In this document: positions 33,983-42,716 of the stretch, one piece after another
Layout: each line of letters begins with the position of its first letter
Position numbering within the stretch: the first letter of the stretch is position 1
Assembly (NCBI RefSeq): GCF_001668725.1
Contig: NZ_LZKL01000050.1
Span: 101,796-165,795 of the forward strand
Origin: Mycobacterium sp. E787
GTDB lineage: Bacteria > Actinomycetota > Actinomycetes > Mycobacteriales > Mycobacteriaceae
Direction of reading: 5' to 3'
DNA length: 64,000 nucleotides
The notes under the pieces: generated by a model
The model's database searches: none
What the model was told of the DNA's origin: nothing
What the model saw: only the letters and a program-made list of their open reading frames with translations
Made by a program: the position numbers and the translations under genes

Positions 33983-35176
33983 CTAACAGGTCAGCAGCGC
34001 AACGGATTCGGTGTGATGAGTCAGCGGGAACGCGTCGAACACCTTGATCTTCTCGACGGCGTAGCCGTGTGCCCGGTACAGGCCGATGTCCCGCGCGAAA
34101 GAGGCCGCCTCGCAACCGATGTGGACCACGCGCGGCACCCGGGCGGCGGCCAGGAGGTCGATGATCTCGCGCCCGGCACCGGCGCGCGGCGGGTCCAGCA
34201 CTGCGACCCCGGCGCTCCCGCGCTGCGCGGTCAGCGCGCGGCGGACCGAGTCGGTGACGACGTCCACCTGGGGCAGGTCGAACAGGGCGGCGCGCGCGGC
34301 GCGCGTCGCCGAGCGCGAGGTGTCGACGGTCAGCACCCGCCCCGACTCCCCCACCGCGTCGGCGAGCGCCGCGGCGAAAACCCCCGCGCCGCCGTAGAGA
34401 TCCCAGACGGTCATGCCGGGACTCGGTTGCGCCCAGTCGAGGACCAGAGCGCTGTAGACCCGGGCCGCGTCCCGATGCGCCTGCCAGAAGGCCGTGACCG
34501 GCACCCGCCAGCTGCGCTCACCCACCCGTTGCACCGCCTCGTAGCCGCCCTCGACCACCGTGGTGTCGGTCCGCTTGCCCTGTCGCAGGGTGCGCACCAC
34601 GTGCCGCTCGCCCTCGTCGTCGACGGCGACGTGCAACTGGGCGCGCGGGGGCCAGTCGGCCCGGGACAATCCGTCCAGCATTGCGGGCGGCAGCTGCGCG
34701 CAGCGCAGGTCGGTCACCAGCTCGTCGCTGTGGTAGCGGTGGAAGCCGGGCCGGCGGTCCTCGCCCACCTCCAGCCGGACCCGGGTGCGCCAACCGGTGG
34801 GCCCGGCATCCGGCGACAATTCCTCGGCGCCCGTTTCGGGGACGCTCCAGTCGTGCCCGCCCAGCCGGGACAGCTGGTTGGCCACGACCTGGGCCTTGAC
34901 CGCGCGGGCCGCCTCGGGCGTGGCGAACGCCAGATCGCAACAGCCGGCGCCGTCGGCCCCCGCGATCGGGCACAGCGAGGCGACGCGGTCGTCCGACGGC
35001 TCGATCACCTCGACAACCTTTGCGTGCCAATAGGAGTCGCGCTCGGAGGTGATGCGCACCCGCACCCGCTCGCCGGGCAACGCGTAGCGGACGAACACGA
35101 CGCGGCCGTCATGATGGGCCACACAGCTGCCCCCGTTGGCCGGGGGGCCGGTGACCAGCGTCAGCTCGGTGCTCAA
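33983..35176 (-). CDS. TrmA/RumA-type RNA m5U methyltransferase (Rv2689c-like)
   Basis: A 397-residue protein. The start is taken as TTG at 35176, which overlaps the stop of the permease gene by 4 bp (TTGA); an extended frame upstream lies antisense-like inside the permease gene. The N-terminus is a TRAM domain (CVAHHDGRVVFVRYALPGER). The C-terminal Rossmann domain has VWDLYGGAGVFAAALADAVG as SAM motif I, VAVLDPPRAGAGREIIDLLA, and the catalytic Cys in HIGCEAASFARDI. It should make 5-methyluridine in rRNA or tRNA. Cys residues for an Fe-S cluster (CPIAGADGAGCCDLAF) are partly present. Confidence 0.9.
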   Translation of the reverse strand: MSTELTLVTGPPANGGSCVAHHDGRVVFVRYALPGERVRVRITSERDSYWHAKVVEVIEPSDDRVASLCPIAGADGAGCCDLAFATPEAARAVKAQVVANQLSRLGGHDWSVPETGAEELSPDAGPTGWRTRVRLEVGEDRRPGFHRYHSDELVTDLRCAQLPPAMLDGLSRADWPPRAQLHVAVDDEGERHVVRTLRQGKRTDTTVVEGGYEAVQRVGERSWRVPVTAFWQAHRDAARVYSALVLDWAQPSPGMTVWDLYGGAGVFAAALADAVGESGRVLTVDTSRSATRAARAALFDLPQVDVVTDSVRRALTAQRGSAGVAVLDPPRAGAGREIIDLLAAARVPRVVHIGCEAASFARDIGLYRAHGYAVEKIKVFDAFPLTHHTESVALLTC

Positions 35177-37164
35177 TCGAAGATCCCGCGACGGGCGTCG
35201 CCGGGCGCCGCGTGCGGGTGGAAGGCCTTCAGCCGCTCCGACGAATTCAATTGCCAGGGAACCGAAGTCACCATCACGTTGGGCATGAACAACAACCGGC
35301 CCTTGAGCCGCAGCGCGCTCTGGTTGTGCAGCACCTGCTCCCACCAGTGGCCCACCACATACTCCGGGATGAACACCGTGACCACCGTGCGCGGCGACTC
35401 CCTGCTGACCCGCTTGACGTAATCGAGGATGGGCCGGGTGATTTCACGGTAGGGCGAGGCGATGACCTTGAGCGGCACGCTGATGTCGCTTTCCTCCCAC
35501 CTGTGCACCAGGTCGCGGGTTTCGGCGTCGTCGACGCTGACCGTGAGCGCCTCGAGCGCATCGGGACGGGTGGCGCGCGCGTAGGCCAGAGCGCGCAGTG
35601 TCGGCAGGTGCAGCTTGGACACCAGCACCAGGGCGTGGTTGCGGCTGGGCAGCACCACGTCGTGTTGGGCCGCCTCCTGCTCCTCCAATTCCAGGCTGAC
35701 GGTGTGGTAGTGGCGGTGAATCATTTTCATGATGATGAACAGCAGGCTCATCGCGAAAAGGGCGATCCACGCACCGGCGAGAAACTTGGTGGCCAGCACG
35801 ACCAGCAGCACCGCGCCGGTGGACAACAGGCCGACCGTGTTGACCACCCGCGAGCGCATCATCTTGCGCCGCAACCGCGGATCGGTCTCGGTGCGCAGCA
35901 ACCGGGTCCAGTGCCGGACCATGCCGATCTGGCTCAGCGTGAACGAGATGAACACGCCCACGATGTAGAGCTGGATCAGCGCGGTGACCTCGCCGCGGAA
36001 CGCGATGATCGCCAACAGGGCCGCCCCGGACAGGAACAGGATTCCGTTGGAGAACGCCAATCTGTCACCGCGGGTGTGCAATTGGCGCGGCAGGTAGCTG
36101 TGCTGCGCCAGGATCGAGCCGAGCACGGGGAACCCGTTGAACGCGGTGTTGGCCGCCAGCACCAGGATCAGCGCGGTCACCGTGGCGATCAGCAGGAACC
36201 CGATGTGAAAGCTGCCGAACACGGTTTCGGCCAGCTGCGTGACCAACGTCTTCTGGTAATAGTTCGGCGGGGCGCCGGTCAGCTGCCTGGCGGGATCCTC
36301 GACGAGTTTCACCCCGATCTTCTCGGCCAGCACGATGATGCCCATCAGCAGGGTCACCGCGATGCCGCCCAGCATCAGCAGGGTCGTGGCAGCGTTGCGC
36401 GACTTGGGCTTCTGAAACGCCGGCACCCCGTTGCTGATCGCCTCGACCCCGGTCAGCGCCGCGCACCCGGACGAGAACGACCGCGCCACCAGGAAGGCCA
36501 ACGCGAAGCCGACGATCTGGCCGTGTTCGGCGTGCATCTCGAAACCGGCCGATTCGGCCCGCAGCGGGTTGCCCAGCACGAAGATCCGGAACAGACCCCA
36601 GCCGATCATGACCAGCACGCCGATGATGAACGCGTAGGTCGGGATGGCGAAGGCCAGCCCGGACTCGCGGACGCCGCGCAGGTTCAGCGCCATCACCAAC
36701 AGGATGGCGCCGACGCAGAACCACACCTTGTTCTCCGCGACGATGGGGATCGCCGAGCCGATGTTCGACATCGCCGACGCCGTCGAAACGGCAACGGTCA
36801 GAACGTAATCCACCATCAGGGCGCTGGCCACCACGAGGCCGGCGGTGTCGCCGAGGTTGGTGGTGACCACCTCGTAGTCGCCGCCGCCCGACGGGTAGGC
36901 GTGCACGTTCTGCCGGTAGCTGGCCACCACGACCAGCATCACCGCGGCCACGGCCAGGCCGATCCACGGCGTCAGCGCATACGCGCTCACCCCGGCCACC
37001 GAGAGCATCAGGAAGACTTCCTCCGGCGCGTAGGCCACCGAGGACAGCGCATCGGAGGCGAACACCGGCAAGGCGATCCGCTTGGGCAGCAGCGTGTGAC
37101 TCAGCCGGTCGCTGCGAAACGGCCGTCCGATCAGCAGCCGGCGCGCAGCGGTCGAAAGTTTGGA
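35173..37164 (-). CDS. APC-family amino-acid/K+ permease (Rv2690c-like)
   Basis: A 663-residue protein. GTG at 37164 begins MSKLSTAARRLLIGRPFRSD, which I recall as the known start. About 12 transmembrane helices occupy residues 40-500 with SDALSSVAYAPEEVFLMLSV and LTGVEAISNGVPAFQKPKSR typical of the APC superfamily; the C-terminal 165 residues are cytoplasmic and USP-like (HALVLVSKLHLPTLRALAYA). The size and design resemble KUP/KimA-type potassium uptake proteins. Its divergent neighbours ceoB-ceoC encode TrkA-type K+ sensors, which supports a potassium role. The gene is coupled to the RNA methyltransferase gene. Confidence 0.88.
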   Translation of the reverse strand, partial: SKLSTAARRLLIGRPFRSDRLSHTLLPKRIALPVFASDALSSVAYAPEEVFLMLSVAGVSAYALTPWIGLAVAAVMLVVVASYRQNVHAYPSGGGDYEVVTTNLGDTAGLVVASALMVDYVLTVAVSTASAMSNIGSAIPIVAENKVWFCVGAILLVMALNLRGVRESGLAFAIPTYAFIIGVLVMIGWGLFRIFVLGNPLRAESAGFEMHAEHGQIVGFALAFLVARSFSSGCAALTGVEAISNGVPAFQKPKSRNAATTLLMLGGIAVTLLMGIIVLAEKIGVKLVEDPARQLTGAPPNYYQKTLVTQLAETVFGSFHIGFLLIATVTALILVLAANTAFNGFPVLGSILAQHSYLPRQLHTRGDRLAFSNGILFLSGAALLAIIAFRGEVTALIQLYIVGVFISFTLSQIGMVRHWTRLLRTETDPRLRRKMMRSRVVNTVGLLSTGAVLLVVLATKFLAGAWIALFAMSLLFIIMKMIHRHYHTVSLELEEQEAAQHDVVLPSRNHALVLVSKLHLPTLRALAYARATRPDALEALTVSVDDAETRDLVHRWEESDISVPLKVIASPYREITRPILDYVKRVSRESPRTVVTVFIPEYVVGHWWEQVLHNQSALRLKGRLLFMPNVMVTSVPWQLNSSERLKAFHPHAAPGDARRGIFD

Positions 37165-37297
37165 CACGAGAGCCAAGAGTAAGCCCACCCGAGCTTGCTA
37201 GCGTTTCGTAGGCAAGAATGTTCGCGGACGGACCGAATCGGCTGGCTAGCCCAGGTAGCCGATTGAACAGCGCAGGACGCACCCGAGAGGACCCCAA

Positions 37298-37981
37298 GTG
37301 CGCGTGGTTGTGATGGGTTGCGGCCGGGTGGGCTCTTCGCTGGCCGACGCGCTCTCCCGGATCGGCCACGACGTGGCCGTCATCGACCGCGACAGCACCG
37401 CGTTCAACCGGCTGAGCCCCGAGTTCTCCGGCGAGCGGGTGCTGGGCCAGGGATTCGACCGGGACGTGCTGCTCAGCGCCGGCATCGAGGACGCCGACGC
37501 GTTCGCCGCGGTGTCATCCGGCGACAACTCGAACATCATCTCGGCCCGGCTGGCCCGGGAGACGTTCGGCGTGCGGCGCGTCGTCGCCCGGATCTACGAC
37601 GCCAAACGCGCCGAGGTTTACGAGCGCCTCGGCATTCCGACGATCGCCACGGTCCCGTGGACCACCGACCGGCTGCTCAACACGCTGACCCGGGAAAGCG
37701 AGACCGCCAAGTGGCGCGACCCGACCGGCACCGTCGCCGTGGCCGAGGTCGATCTGCACGAGGACTGGGTGGGGCACCGGGCCACCGACCTGGAGCAGGC
37801 CACCGGCGCCAGGGTCGCGTTCCTGATCCGGTTCGGCACCGGTGTGTTGCCCGAACCCAAGACCGTGATCCAGGCCGGCGACACGGTCTATATCGCGGCC
37901 ATATCCGGCCGCGCCGCCGAGGCGGTCGCCATCGCGGCGCTGCCGCCCAGTGAGGACCTCGAGGCGGGACCGCGCAAATGA
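37298..37981 (+). CDS. ceoB: TrkA-type K+ uptake regulatory protein CeoB
   Basis: A 227-residue TrkA-N plus TrkA-C protein, ortholog of Rv2691. The NAD-binding Rossmann motif VMGCGRVGSSLADALSRIGH is followed by AVIDRDSTAFNRLS, and the C-terminal RCK-C half has VLPEPKTVIQAGDTVYIAAI. Such proteins gate K+ transporters through NAD(H) or c-di-AMP binding and in pathogens are required for acid survival. GTG start, TGA overlapping the ceoC ATG by 4 bp. It diverges from the permease gene with about 130 bp between, a likely shared promoter. Confidence 0.93.
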   Translation: MRVVVMGCGRVGSSLADALSRIGHDVAVIDRDSTAFNRLSPEFSGERVLGQGFDRDVLLSAGIEDADAFAAVSSGDNSNIISARLARETFGVRRVVARIYDAKRAEVYERLGIPTIATVPWTTDRLLNTLTRESETAKWRDPTGTVAVAEVDLHEDWVGHRATDLEQATGARVAFLIRFGTGVLPEPKTVIQAGDTVYIAAISGRAAEAVAIAALPPSEDLEAGPRK

Positions 37982-38652
37982 AAGTAGCTGTCGCCGGGGC
38001 CGGCGCCGTCGGCCGATCGGTCACCCGCGAGCTCGTGGCCAACGGCCACGACATCACCCTGATCGAGCGCAACCCCGAACACGTCGACATCGACGCCATC
38101 CCGGCAGCGCACTGGCGGCTCGGCGACGCCTGCGAACTGAGCCTGCTGCAGTCGGTTCACCTGGAGGGCTTCGACGTGGTGGTCGCCGCGACCGGCGACG
38201 ACAAGGCCAACGTGGTGCTCAGCCTGCTGGCCAAGACCGAATTCGCGGTGCCGCGGGTGGTGGCCCGGGTCAACGATCCCCGCAACGAATGGCTGTTCAC
38301 CGACGCCTGGGGCGTCGACGTGGCGGTGTCCACGCCGCGCATGCTGGCCTCGCTGATCGAGGAGGCCGTCGCCGTCGGTGATCTGGTGCGGCTCATGGAA
38401 TTCCGCCGCGGTCAGGCCAACCTGGTGGAGATCACCCTGCCCGACGACACCCCGTGGGGCGGCAAGCCGGTGCGCCGGCTGCAGCTGCCGCGGGACGCCG
38501 CGCTGGTGACGATCCTGCGCGGCCCGCGCGTCATCGTGCCGGAGGCCGACGAGCCGCTCGAGGGTGGCGACGAGCTCCTGTTCGTCGCGGTCGCCGAGGC
38601 CGAAGAGGAGCTGCACAAGCTGCTGCTGCCGGCCACCGAGGCGGCCGACTGA
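37978..38652 (+). CDS. ceoC: TrkA-type K+ uptake regulatory protein CeoC
   Basis: A 224-residue TrkA family protein, ortholog of Rv2692, the partner of CeoB. It starts MKVAVAGAGAVGRSVTRELV, the Rossmann nucleotide motif, with DITLIERNPEHVDIDAIPAA after, and the RCK-C region RGPRVIVPEADEPLEGGDEL near the end. The two proteins probably form a heteromeric ring that controls K+ flux. The last codons fall in a perfect palindrome shared with the convergent DUF3159 gene. Confidence 0.93.
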   Translation: MKVAVAGAGAVGRSVTRELVANGHDITLIERNPEHVDIDAIPAAHWRLGDACELSLLQSVHLEGFDVVVAATGDDKANVVLSLLAKTEFAVPRVVARVNDPRNEWLFTDAWGVDVAVSTPRMLASLIEEAVAVGDLVRLMEFRRGQANLVEITLPDDTPWGGKPVRRLQLPRDAALVTILRGPRVIVPEADEPLEGGDELLFVAVAEAEEELHKLLLPATEAAD

Positions 38653-38665
38653 TCAGTCGGCCGCC
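38640..38665. terminator. Perfect 26-bp palindrome at convergent stops
   Basis: GGCGGCCGACTGA is followed immediately by its reverse complement, so the stop codons of ceoC (38650-38652) and of the DUF3159 gene (38653-38655) share one palindrome. Both proteins end in Ala-Ala-Asp. The arms have no loop nucleotides, but the transcript from either side could fold as a stem with a 4-nt closing loop, so it may serve as a two-way terminator; no T-tract is present. Confidence 0.6.
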
Positions 38666-39288
38666 GTTTCGGCGCCCGCCTTGTCGCGGGCGGGCATCGC
38701 GCGCTGCGCGGCCCTGATCGCGGCGTAGGTCGCCAGCGCGGCCAGCAGCGTCAGCGGCCAGCCCATGCCGATGCGCGCCACGCCCAGCCAACCGGTCTGG
38801 TCGGCGTCGTAGAGGATCCGCTGGACCACGAACCGGGCGCCGAATACCAGCACCCAGCACAGCGAGGCGAAGTCGAACGCGTAGACGGCGCGGGGCACGT
38901 CGCGCCACGCCCGGTCGCGGCCGGTGGACCAGCTCCAGGCGTAGCCGACGAGCGGCCGGCGGATCAGCACCGACGCCACGAACACCACGGCCCACAGCAA
39001 CGACATCCAGATGCCCAGCAGGAAATAGCCCTTCGACTGCCCCACGGCGTAGGCGATCAGCGCGCACACGGCCACGCCGATGAACCCGGAGAACGCCGGC
39101 TGGGTGGACTCGCGGCGAAGCAGCCGCCACAGCAAGACGAGCGCGGCCGCGGCCAGCGCGGCGCCGATGGCGGGCAGCAGACCCGACAGGCCGGACACCA
39201 CCACGAAGACCACCACGGGCAGCGACGAGTAGACGACGCCACTCACCCCGCCCACCTGTTCCAGCAGGCGTTCCTTCGGGTTGGTCAC
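38653..39288 (-). CDS. DUF3159 membrane protein (Rv2693c-like)
   Basis: A 211-residue protein with about six transmembrane helices (VVYSSLPVVVFVVVSGLSGL, ALVLLWRLLRRES, GFIGVAVCALIAYAVG, FLLGIWMSLLWAVVFVASVL, then two more). DUF3159 is an actinobacterial family of unknown function. The GTG start overlaps the stop of the OB-fold gene by 4 bp (GTGA at 39285-39288), so the two are translated together; this pairing is conserved in M. tuberculosis (Rv2693c/Rv2694c). Confidence 0.88.
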   Translation of the reverse strand: MTNPKERLLEQVGGVSGVVYSSLPVVVFVVVSGLSGLLPAIGAALAAAALVLLWRLLRRESTQPAFSGFIGVAVCALIAYAVGQSKGYFLLGIWMSLLWAVVFVASVLIRRPLVGYAWSWSTGRDRAWRDVPRAVYAFDFASLCWVLVFGARFVVQRILYDADQTGWLGVARIGMGWPLTLLAALATYAAIRAAQRAMPARDKAGAETAAD

Positions 39289-39653
39289 CGCTGAATTTCG
39301 TAGTGCGGGTTGTAGATCGCCTTGGTCCCGTTGTCCAGCTTGCCCAGCCGCCCGCGGACGCGCAGCGTGCGGCCCGAGTCGATGCCGGGAATGCGGCGCT
39401 GGCCCAACCACACCAGGGTGACGGTGTCGGTGCCGTCGAACAGTTCGGCGCGGACCCCGCCGGAACACCCCTTGCCGTTCGTCTCCACGCTGCGCAGCGT
39501 CCCGACCATGGTGACCTCCTGGCCACGCTCGCAGTCGATCGCGCGCTGCGCGCCGGTACTTGCGACTTCGTCGGACAATTCTTCGGAGTCGAGCTGCTCC
39601 GGGTCCTCCGTCAACCGACGGGTGAGCCGGCGCAAATATCCTTGGGCCCCCAT
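39285..39653 (-). CDS. OB-fold nucleic-acid-binding protein (Rv2694c-like)
   Basis: A 122-residue protein from Met at 39653. A basic N-terminal helix (MGAQGYLRRLTRRLTEDPEQ) precedes an OB-fold: EVTMVGTLRSVETNGKGCSG, RAELFDGTDTVTLVWLGQRR and GRTLRVRGRLGKLDNGTKAI, as in the tRNA-anticodon type single-stranded nucleic-acid binders. It is coupled to the DUF3159 membrane protein. A role in RNA or DNA binding at the membrane is possible but unproven. Confidence 0.85.
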   Translation of the reverse strand: MGAQGYLRRLTRRLTEDPEQLDSEELSDEVASTGAQRAIDCERGQEVTMVGTLRSVETNGKGCSGGVRAELFDGTDTVTLVWLGQRRIPGIDSGRTLRVRGRLGKLDNGTKAIYNPHYEIQR

Positions 39654-39789
39654 GGCCACTCCTGACAGTGCTGTAAAAGCATCGGTGCTTCCTCCATGCC
39701 AACGGACACCGTAGACCTCTTGGTTCCCCGGTGCCAATCGAATCAAACGGGAAGTTGGACCGGTGCGCACGGCCGGGCAATATCGAGGG

Positions 39790-40488
39790 ATGGCGGTCGA
39801 GTTGCGGGGTGTCGCGACGGTGCTGCTGCCGGGCACCGGCTCCGACGACGACTACGTCTACCGGGCGTTTTCTCGCCCGCTGCGCGACGTCGGCGCGACG
39901 CTCATCGCGCCGCCGCCCCGGCCCGATCGGTTGATCGACGGCTACCTGTCCGCGTTGGACGACGCCGCGCGCGACGGCCCCATCGGCGTCGGCGGTGTCT
40001 CGATCGGCGCCGCGGTGGCGGCCGCGTGGGCGCTGGCCCATCCCGAGAGCACCGTGGCCGTCCTGGCGGCGCTGCCGGCCTGGGCTGGCGCCCCCGGCAC
40101 CGCACCGGCGGCGCTGGCCGCGCGGCATTCGGCGTCCCAGTTGCGCGCCGACGGCCTGGCGGCGACGACGACGCAGATGCGCGCCTCCAGCCCGCCGTGG
40201 CTGGCCGACGAGCTGGCCCGATCCTGGCGCGCCCAATGGCCCCGATTGCCGGACGCCATGGAGGAGGCCGCCGCCTATGTCGCGCCCAGTTGCGCGGACC
40301 TGACCGGGCTGGTGCCACCGCTGGCGGTGGCGGCCGCCCTCGACGACCCGATCCATCCGCTGCAGGTGGCCGTCGACTGGGTCACCGCGGCACCGCGCGC
40401 GGCGCTGGTGACGGTGACGTTGGACCAGATCGGCGCGGACCCCGCCGCGCTGGGCGCGGCCTGCCTGGCCGCCCTCGCCGAGCTGTAG
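39790..40488 (+). CDS. Alpha/beta-hydrolase-fold protein (Rv2695-like)
   Basis: A 232-residue protein starting MAVELRGVATVLLPGTGSDD. The core resembles an alpha/beta hydrolase: VLLPGTGSDDDYVYRAFSRP (oxyanion segment) and GVGGVSIGAAVAAAWALAHP, where the nucleophile elbow reads GVSIG. The final acid/His region is weak (DPIHPLQVAVDW supplies a DxxH), so activity is likely but the substrate is unknown. Single gene, divergent from the OB-fold gene and convergent with the DUF3710 gene, 6 bp apart. Confidence 0.8.
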   Translation: MAVELRGVATVLLPGTGSDDDYVYRAFSRPLRDVGATLIAPPPRPDRLIDGYLSALDDAARDGPIGVGGVSIGAAVAAAWALAHPESTVAVLAALPAWAGAPGTAPAALAARHSASQLRADGLAATTTQMRASSPPWLADELARSWRAQWPRLPDAMEEAAAYVAPSCADLTGLVPPLAVAAALDDPIHPLQVAVDWVTAAPRAALVTVTLDQIGADPAALGAACLAALAEL

Positions 40489-40494
40489 GGAGTG

Positions 40495-41235
40495 TCAACC
40501 GCCGGTCGTGGTGCGCAGCTGCTGCATGGCCGATCCCTCGGCGCTGCGGCGCGCGGCCGGCTCGTTCGGCGGCTGTTCCTGCGCCTGCTGCTGCTGCGCG
40601 GCCGCGGCCGCCCGCAGCTGTTCGGCCATCGGCTCGGGCAGCTGGACGGGCAACGGCGTGCGGACCGGCAGCGGCGTATCGCCGCGGCGAACCACCGTGT
40701 CCGCCAACGCTGCTCGCGCCTCCTGCTCCAGCGCTGCCATCGTCTCGTGCGAGCCGTTGACGACGCAGCGGATCATCCAGCGATAGCCGTCGACGCCGAT
40801 GAACCGCACCACGCCGGTGGCGGTGCCGACCACCTCGCGGCCCCACGGGCCGTCCTTGATGCTGACCTTGGCCGAGTCGTTGCGCAGCGACTCGGCGAGC
40901 TCGCCGGCCACCTCCCGCCACAGGCCACCCGTCTTGGGCGCGGCGTAGGCGGCGATCGTGAAACGACCGTTGGGCGTGACGACCCACACCGCGCTCGGCA
41001 CCCCGGTCTCGGTCAGCTCGACCTGCAGTTGGCCGGCCTCCGGCATGGGAATCAGGACCGAACCGAGGTCGAGCCGCGCCAACTCGGCGACCGCGGGATC
41101 GTCGAAGTCGTCGATGTCGAACGGGCCCTCGAGCTCTTCGCCGTCCTCGCCGGCCGGCTCGGGGGGAGCCTGGGCCCCGACCTCGTCCGTCGGGTCGCCG
41201 CCGCCTTTGTCTGAGCGTCTACCGAATGCAGCCAT
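40495..41235 (-). CDS. DUF3710 protein (Rv2696c-like)
   Basis: A 246-residue protein. An acidic Pro/Glu N-terminus (residues 1-45) leads into the DUF3710 domain: LDLGSVLIPMPEAGQLQVEL, GRFTIAAYAAPKTGGLWREV, RWMIRCVVNGSHETMAALEQ and PLPVRTPLPVQLPEPM. A Gln/Ala-rich tail follows. Function unknown. The gene is downstream of dut, with the dut stop and this start sharing one base (TGATG), a strong sign of coupling; this pair is conserved in Actinobacteria. Confidence 0.9.
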   Translation of the reverse strand: MAAFGRRSDKGGGDPTDEVGAQAPPEPAGEDGEELEGPFDIDDFDDPAVAELARLDLGSVLIPMPEAGQLQVELTETGVPSAVWVVTPNGRFTIAAYAAPKTGGLWREVAGELAESLRNDSAKVSIKDGPWGREVVGTATGVVRFIGVDGYRWMIRCVVNGSHETMAALEQEARAALADTVVRRGDTPLPVRTPLPVQLPEPMAEQLRAAAAAQQQQAQEQPPNEPAARRSAEGSAMQQLRTTTGG

Positions 41236-41711
41236 CACAAACTCGCATGTCCTCCGGAGGAACCGTGACCACCATCGCCACGGGATGTTTCGGCCAGCCC
41301 GGCCTCGTCGAACGACGACACCTCGACCAGCTCGGCCAACTCGACGCGCTGCACCAGCAATTGGGCGATCCGGTCCCCCCGATGCACCACGATCGGCTCG
41401 ACCGGATCGAGGTTGATCAACGCGACCTTGATCTCGCCGCGATAACCGGCGTCGATGGTGCCCGGGCTGTTCACGATCGAAAGCCCAACGCGCGCAGCCA
41501 ATCCCGAACGCGGGTGCACCAGCCCCACCATCCCGAACGGGATGGCGACCGCGACCCCCGTTCGCACCAGGGCGCGCCGCCCCGGGTCCAGGGTGACGTC
41601 TTCGGCGCTGTAGAGGTCGACCCCGGCGTCGCCGTCGTGGGCGCGAGCGGGCAGCGGAAGTTCGGGGTCGAGGCGGACAACTTTGACTTGCAAGGCCAGA
41701 CTGGTCGACAC
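41235..41711 (-). CDS. dut: Deoxyuridine triphosphatase (dUTPase)
   Basis: A 158-residue dUTPase, ortholog of Rv2697c. The five motifs are visible: [16 protein letters not shown] (I), [11 protein letters not shown] (II), [19 protein letters not shown] (III), [16 protein letters not shown] (IV) and the C-terminal [15 protein letters not shown] (V), which closes over the active site. It hydrolyses dUTP to dUMP, keeping uracil out of DNA and feeding thymidylate synthesis. The active trimer is formed from three identical chains. GTG start at 41711; it diverges from the DUF3093 gene. Confidence 0.97.
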   Translation of the reverse strand: MSTSLALQVKVVRLDPELPLPARAHDGDAGVDLYSAEDVTLDPGRRALVRTGVAVAIPFGMVGLVHPRSGLAARVGLSIVNSPGTIDAGYRGEIKVALINLDPVEPIVVHRGDRIAQLLVQRVELAELVEVSSFDEAGLAETSRGDGGHGSSGGHASL

Positions 41712-41736
41712 GGGGCCACAGACTACCCTTGACCGC

Positions 41737-42222
41737 GTGTCCTCTACGCGCGTCGCGCCGCACAGCGTGCGATATCGCGAACGGCTGTGGGTGCCGTGGT
41801 GGTGGTGGCCACTGGCTTTCGGGCTGGCCGCGCTGATCGCCTTCGAGGTCAACCTCGGTGTTCGCACCCTGCCCGACTGGCTGCCGTACGCAACGCTGTT
41901 CGTGGTGGCCGCGGGTGCGCTGCTGTGGCTGGGCCGGGTCGAGATCCGCGTCACCGAGGACTCGTCCGCGGCGGGCGGCGTGCAGCTGTGGGCCGCCGAC
42001 GCGCACCTACCGGTCAACGTGATCGCCCGGTCCGCCGAGATAGCGCCGTCGGCGAAGTCGGCGGCTTTGGGCCGCCAGCTCGATCCGGCGGCCTACGTGC
42101 TGCACCGGGCGTGGATCGGCCCGATGGTGCTGGTGGTCCTCGATGACCCGGACGATCCCACGCCGTACTGGCTGGTGAGCTGCCGTCACCCGGAGCGGGT
42201 GCTGTCGGCGCTGACACGCTGA
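41737..42222 (+). CDS. DUF3093 membrane protein (Rv2698-like)
   Basis: A 161-residue protein (GTG at 41737, [20 protein letters not shown]). Two N-terminal transmembrane helices ([36 protein letters not shown]) are followed by a soluble domain with [20 protein letters not shown] and [23 protein letters not shown]3093 is actinobacterial and of unknown function. It diverges from dut with 25 bp between starts and converges on the DUF4193 gene. Confidence 0.88.
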   Translation: MSSTRVAPHSVRYRERLWVPWWWWPLAFGLAALIAFEVNLGVRTLPDWLPYATLFVVAAGALLWLGRVEIRVTEDSSAAGGVQLWAADAHLPVNVIARSAEIAPSAKSAALGRQLDPAAYVLHRAWIGPMVLVVLDDPDDPTPYWLVSCRHPERVLSALTR

Positions 42223-42231
42223 GCGCAGCTA

Positions 42232-42534
42232 TCAGGCTGCGCAGTCGGTACAGATCATCACGCCGTTCTTCTCACTGGCGAGACGGCTGCGGTGTTGCAC
42301 CAGAAAGCAGCTCGAGCAGGTGAACTCGTCGGCCTGCTTGGGGATGACGCGGACGGAGAGCTCTTCCCCGGAAAGGTCGGCCCCCGGCAACTCGAAAGAT
42401 TCAGCTGATTCGGATTCGTCGACGTCGACCACGGCCGAGGCCGCCTCGTTGCGTCGCGCTTTGAGCTCCTCCAGCGAGTCTTCCGAGACATCGTCGGTCT
42501 CGGTGCGCCGCGGAGCGTCATAGTCGGTAGGCAT
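42232..42534 (-). CDS. DUF4193 zinc-ribbon protein (Rv2699c-like)
   Basis: A 100-residue acidic protein of the DUF4193 family. After a disordered acidic half (ESLEELKARRNEAASAVVDV, DESESAESFELPG) comes a zinc-ribbon made of CSSC and CTDC (EFTCSSCFLVQHRSRLASEK and GVMICTDCAA). This small protein is highly conserved and near-universal in Actinobacteria, and its DNA-facing zinc ribbon suggests a transcription or RNA-polymerase-associated role, which is inference. It diverges from cei, with a CRP-type site between. Confidence 0.92.
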   Translation of the reverse strand: MPTDYDAPRRTETDDVSEDSLEELKARRNEAASAVVDVDESESAESFELPGADLSGEELSVRVIPKQADEFTCSSCFLVQHRSRLASEKNGVMICTDCAA

Positions 42535-42647
42535 ATTCTCCCCTGCCCTATCCCCTCTAACAGGCCTCGTTTATCTCAAGCAACGCTTTGTACCAGCGTC
42601 GAACGCATCCACCAAACGATTCGTGCCCGTATCACGCCCCATTAACG

Positions 42648-42663
42648 TGTGAGTTACGTCACA
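42648..42663. promoter_or_regulatory. CRP (Rv3676-type) binding site
   Basis: TGTGAGTTACGTCACA matches the consensus TGTGA-N6-TCACA at every defined position. It lies in the 182-bp divergent region between the DUF4193 gene (start 42534) and cei (start 42717), so the cAMP receptor protein could act on either. The rest of that region shows no clear sigma-A promoter to me. Confidence 0.75.
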
Positions 42664-42716
42664 CACCCGGATTGACCCTTGCCTCGAGTCTCAAACGATG
42701 CATTTAGAGTGCACAT

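Noticed and set aside
41737..42222. Frame extended upstream to 41683 for the DUF3093 gene
   Set aside because: The extra N-terminus lies over the dut start region and lacks conserved character; GTG at 41737 gives a sensible protein.
42672..42710. TTGACC at 42672 with TTTAGA near 42703 as a sigma-A promoter of cei
   Set aside because: The spacing between the hexamers is about 25 bp, too long for a standard promoter.
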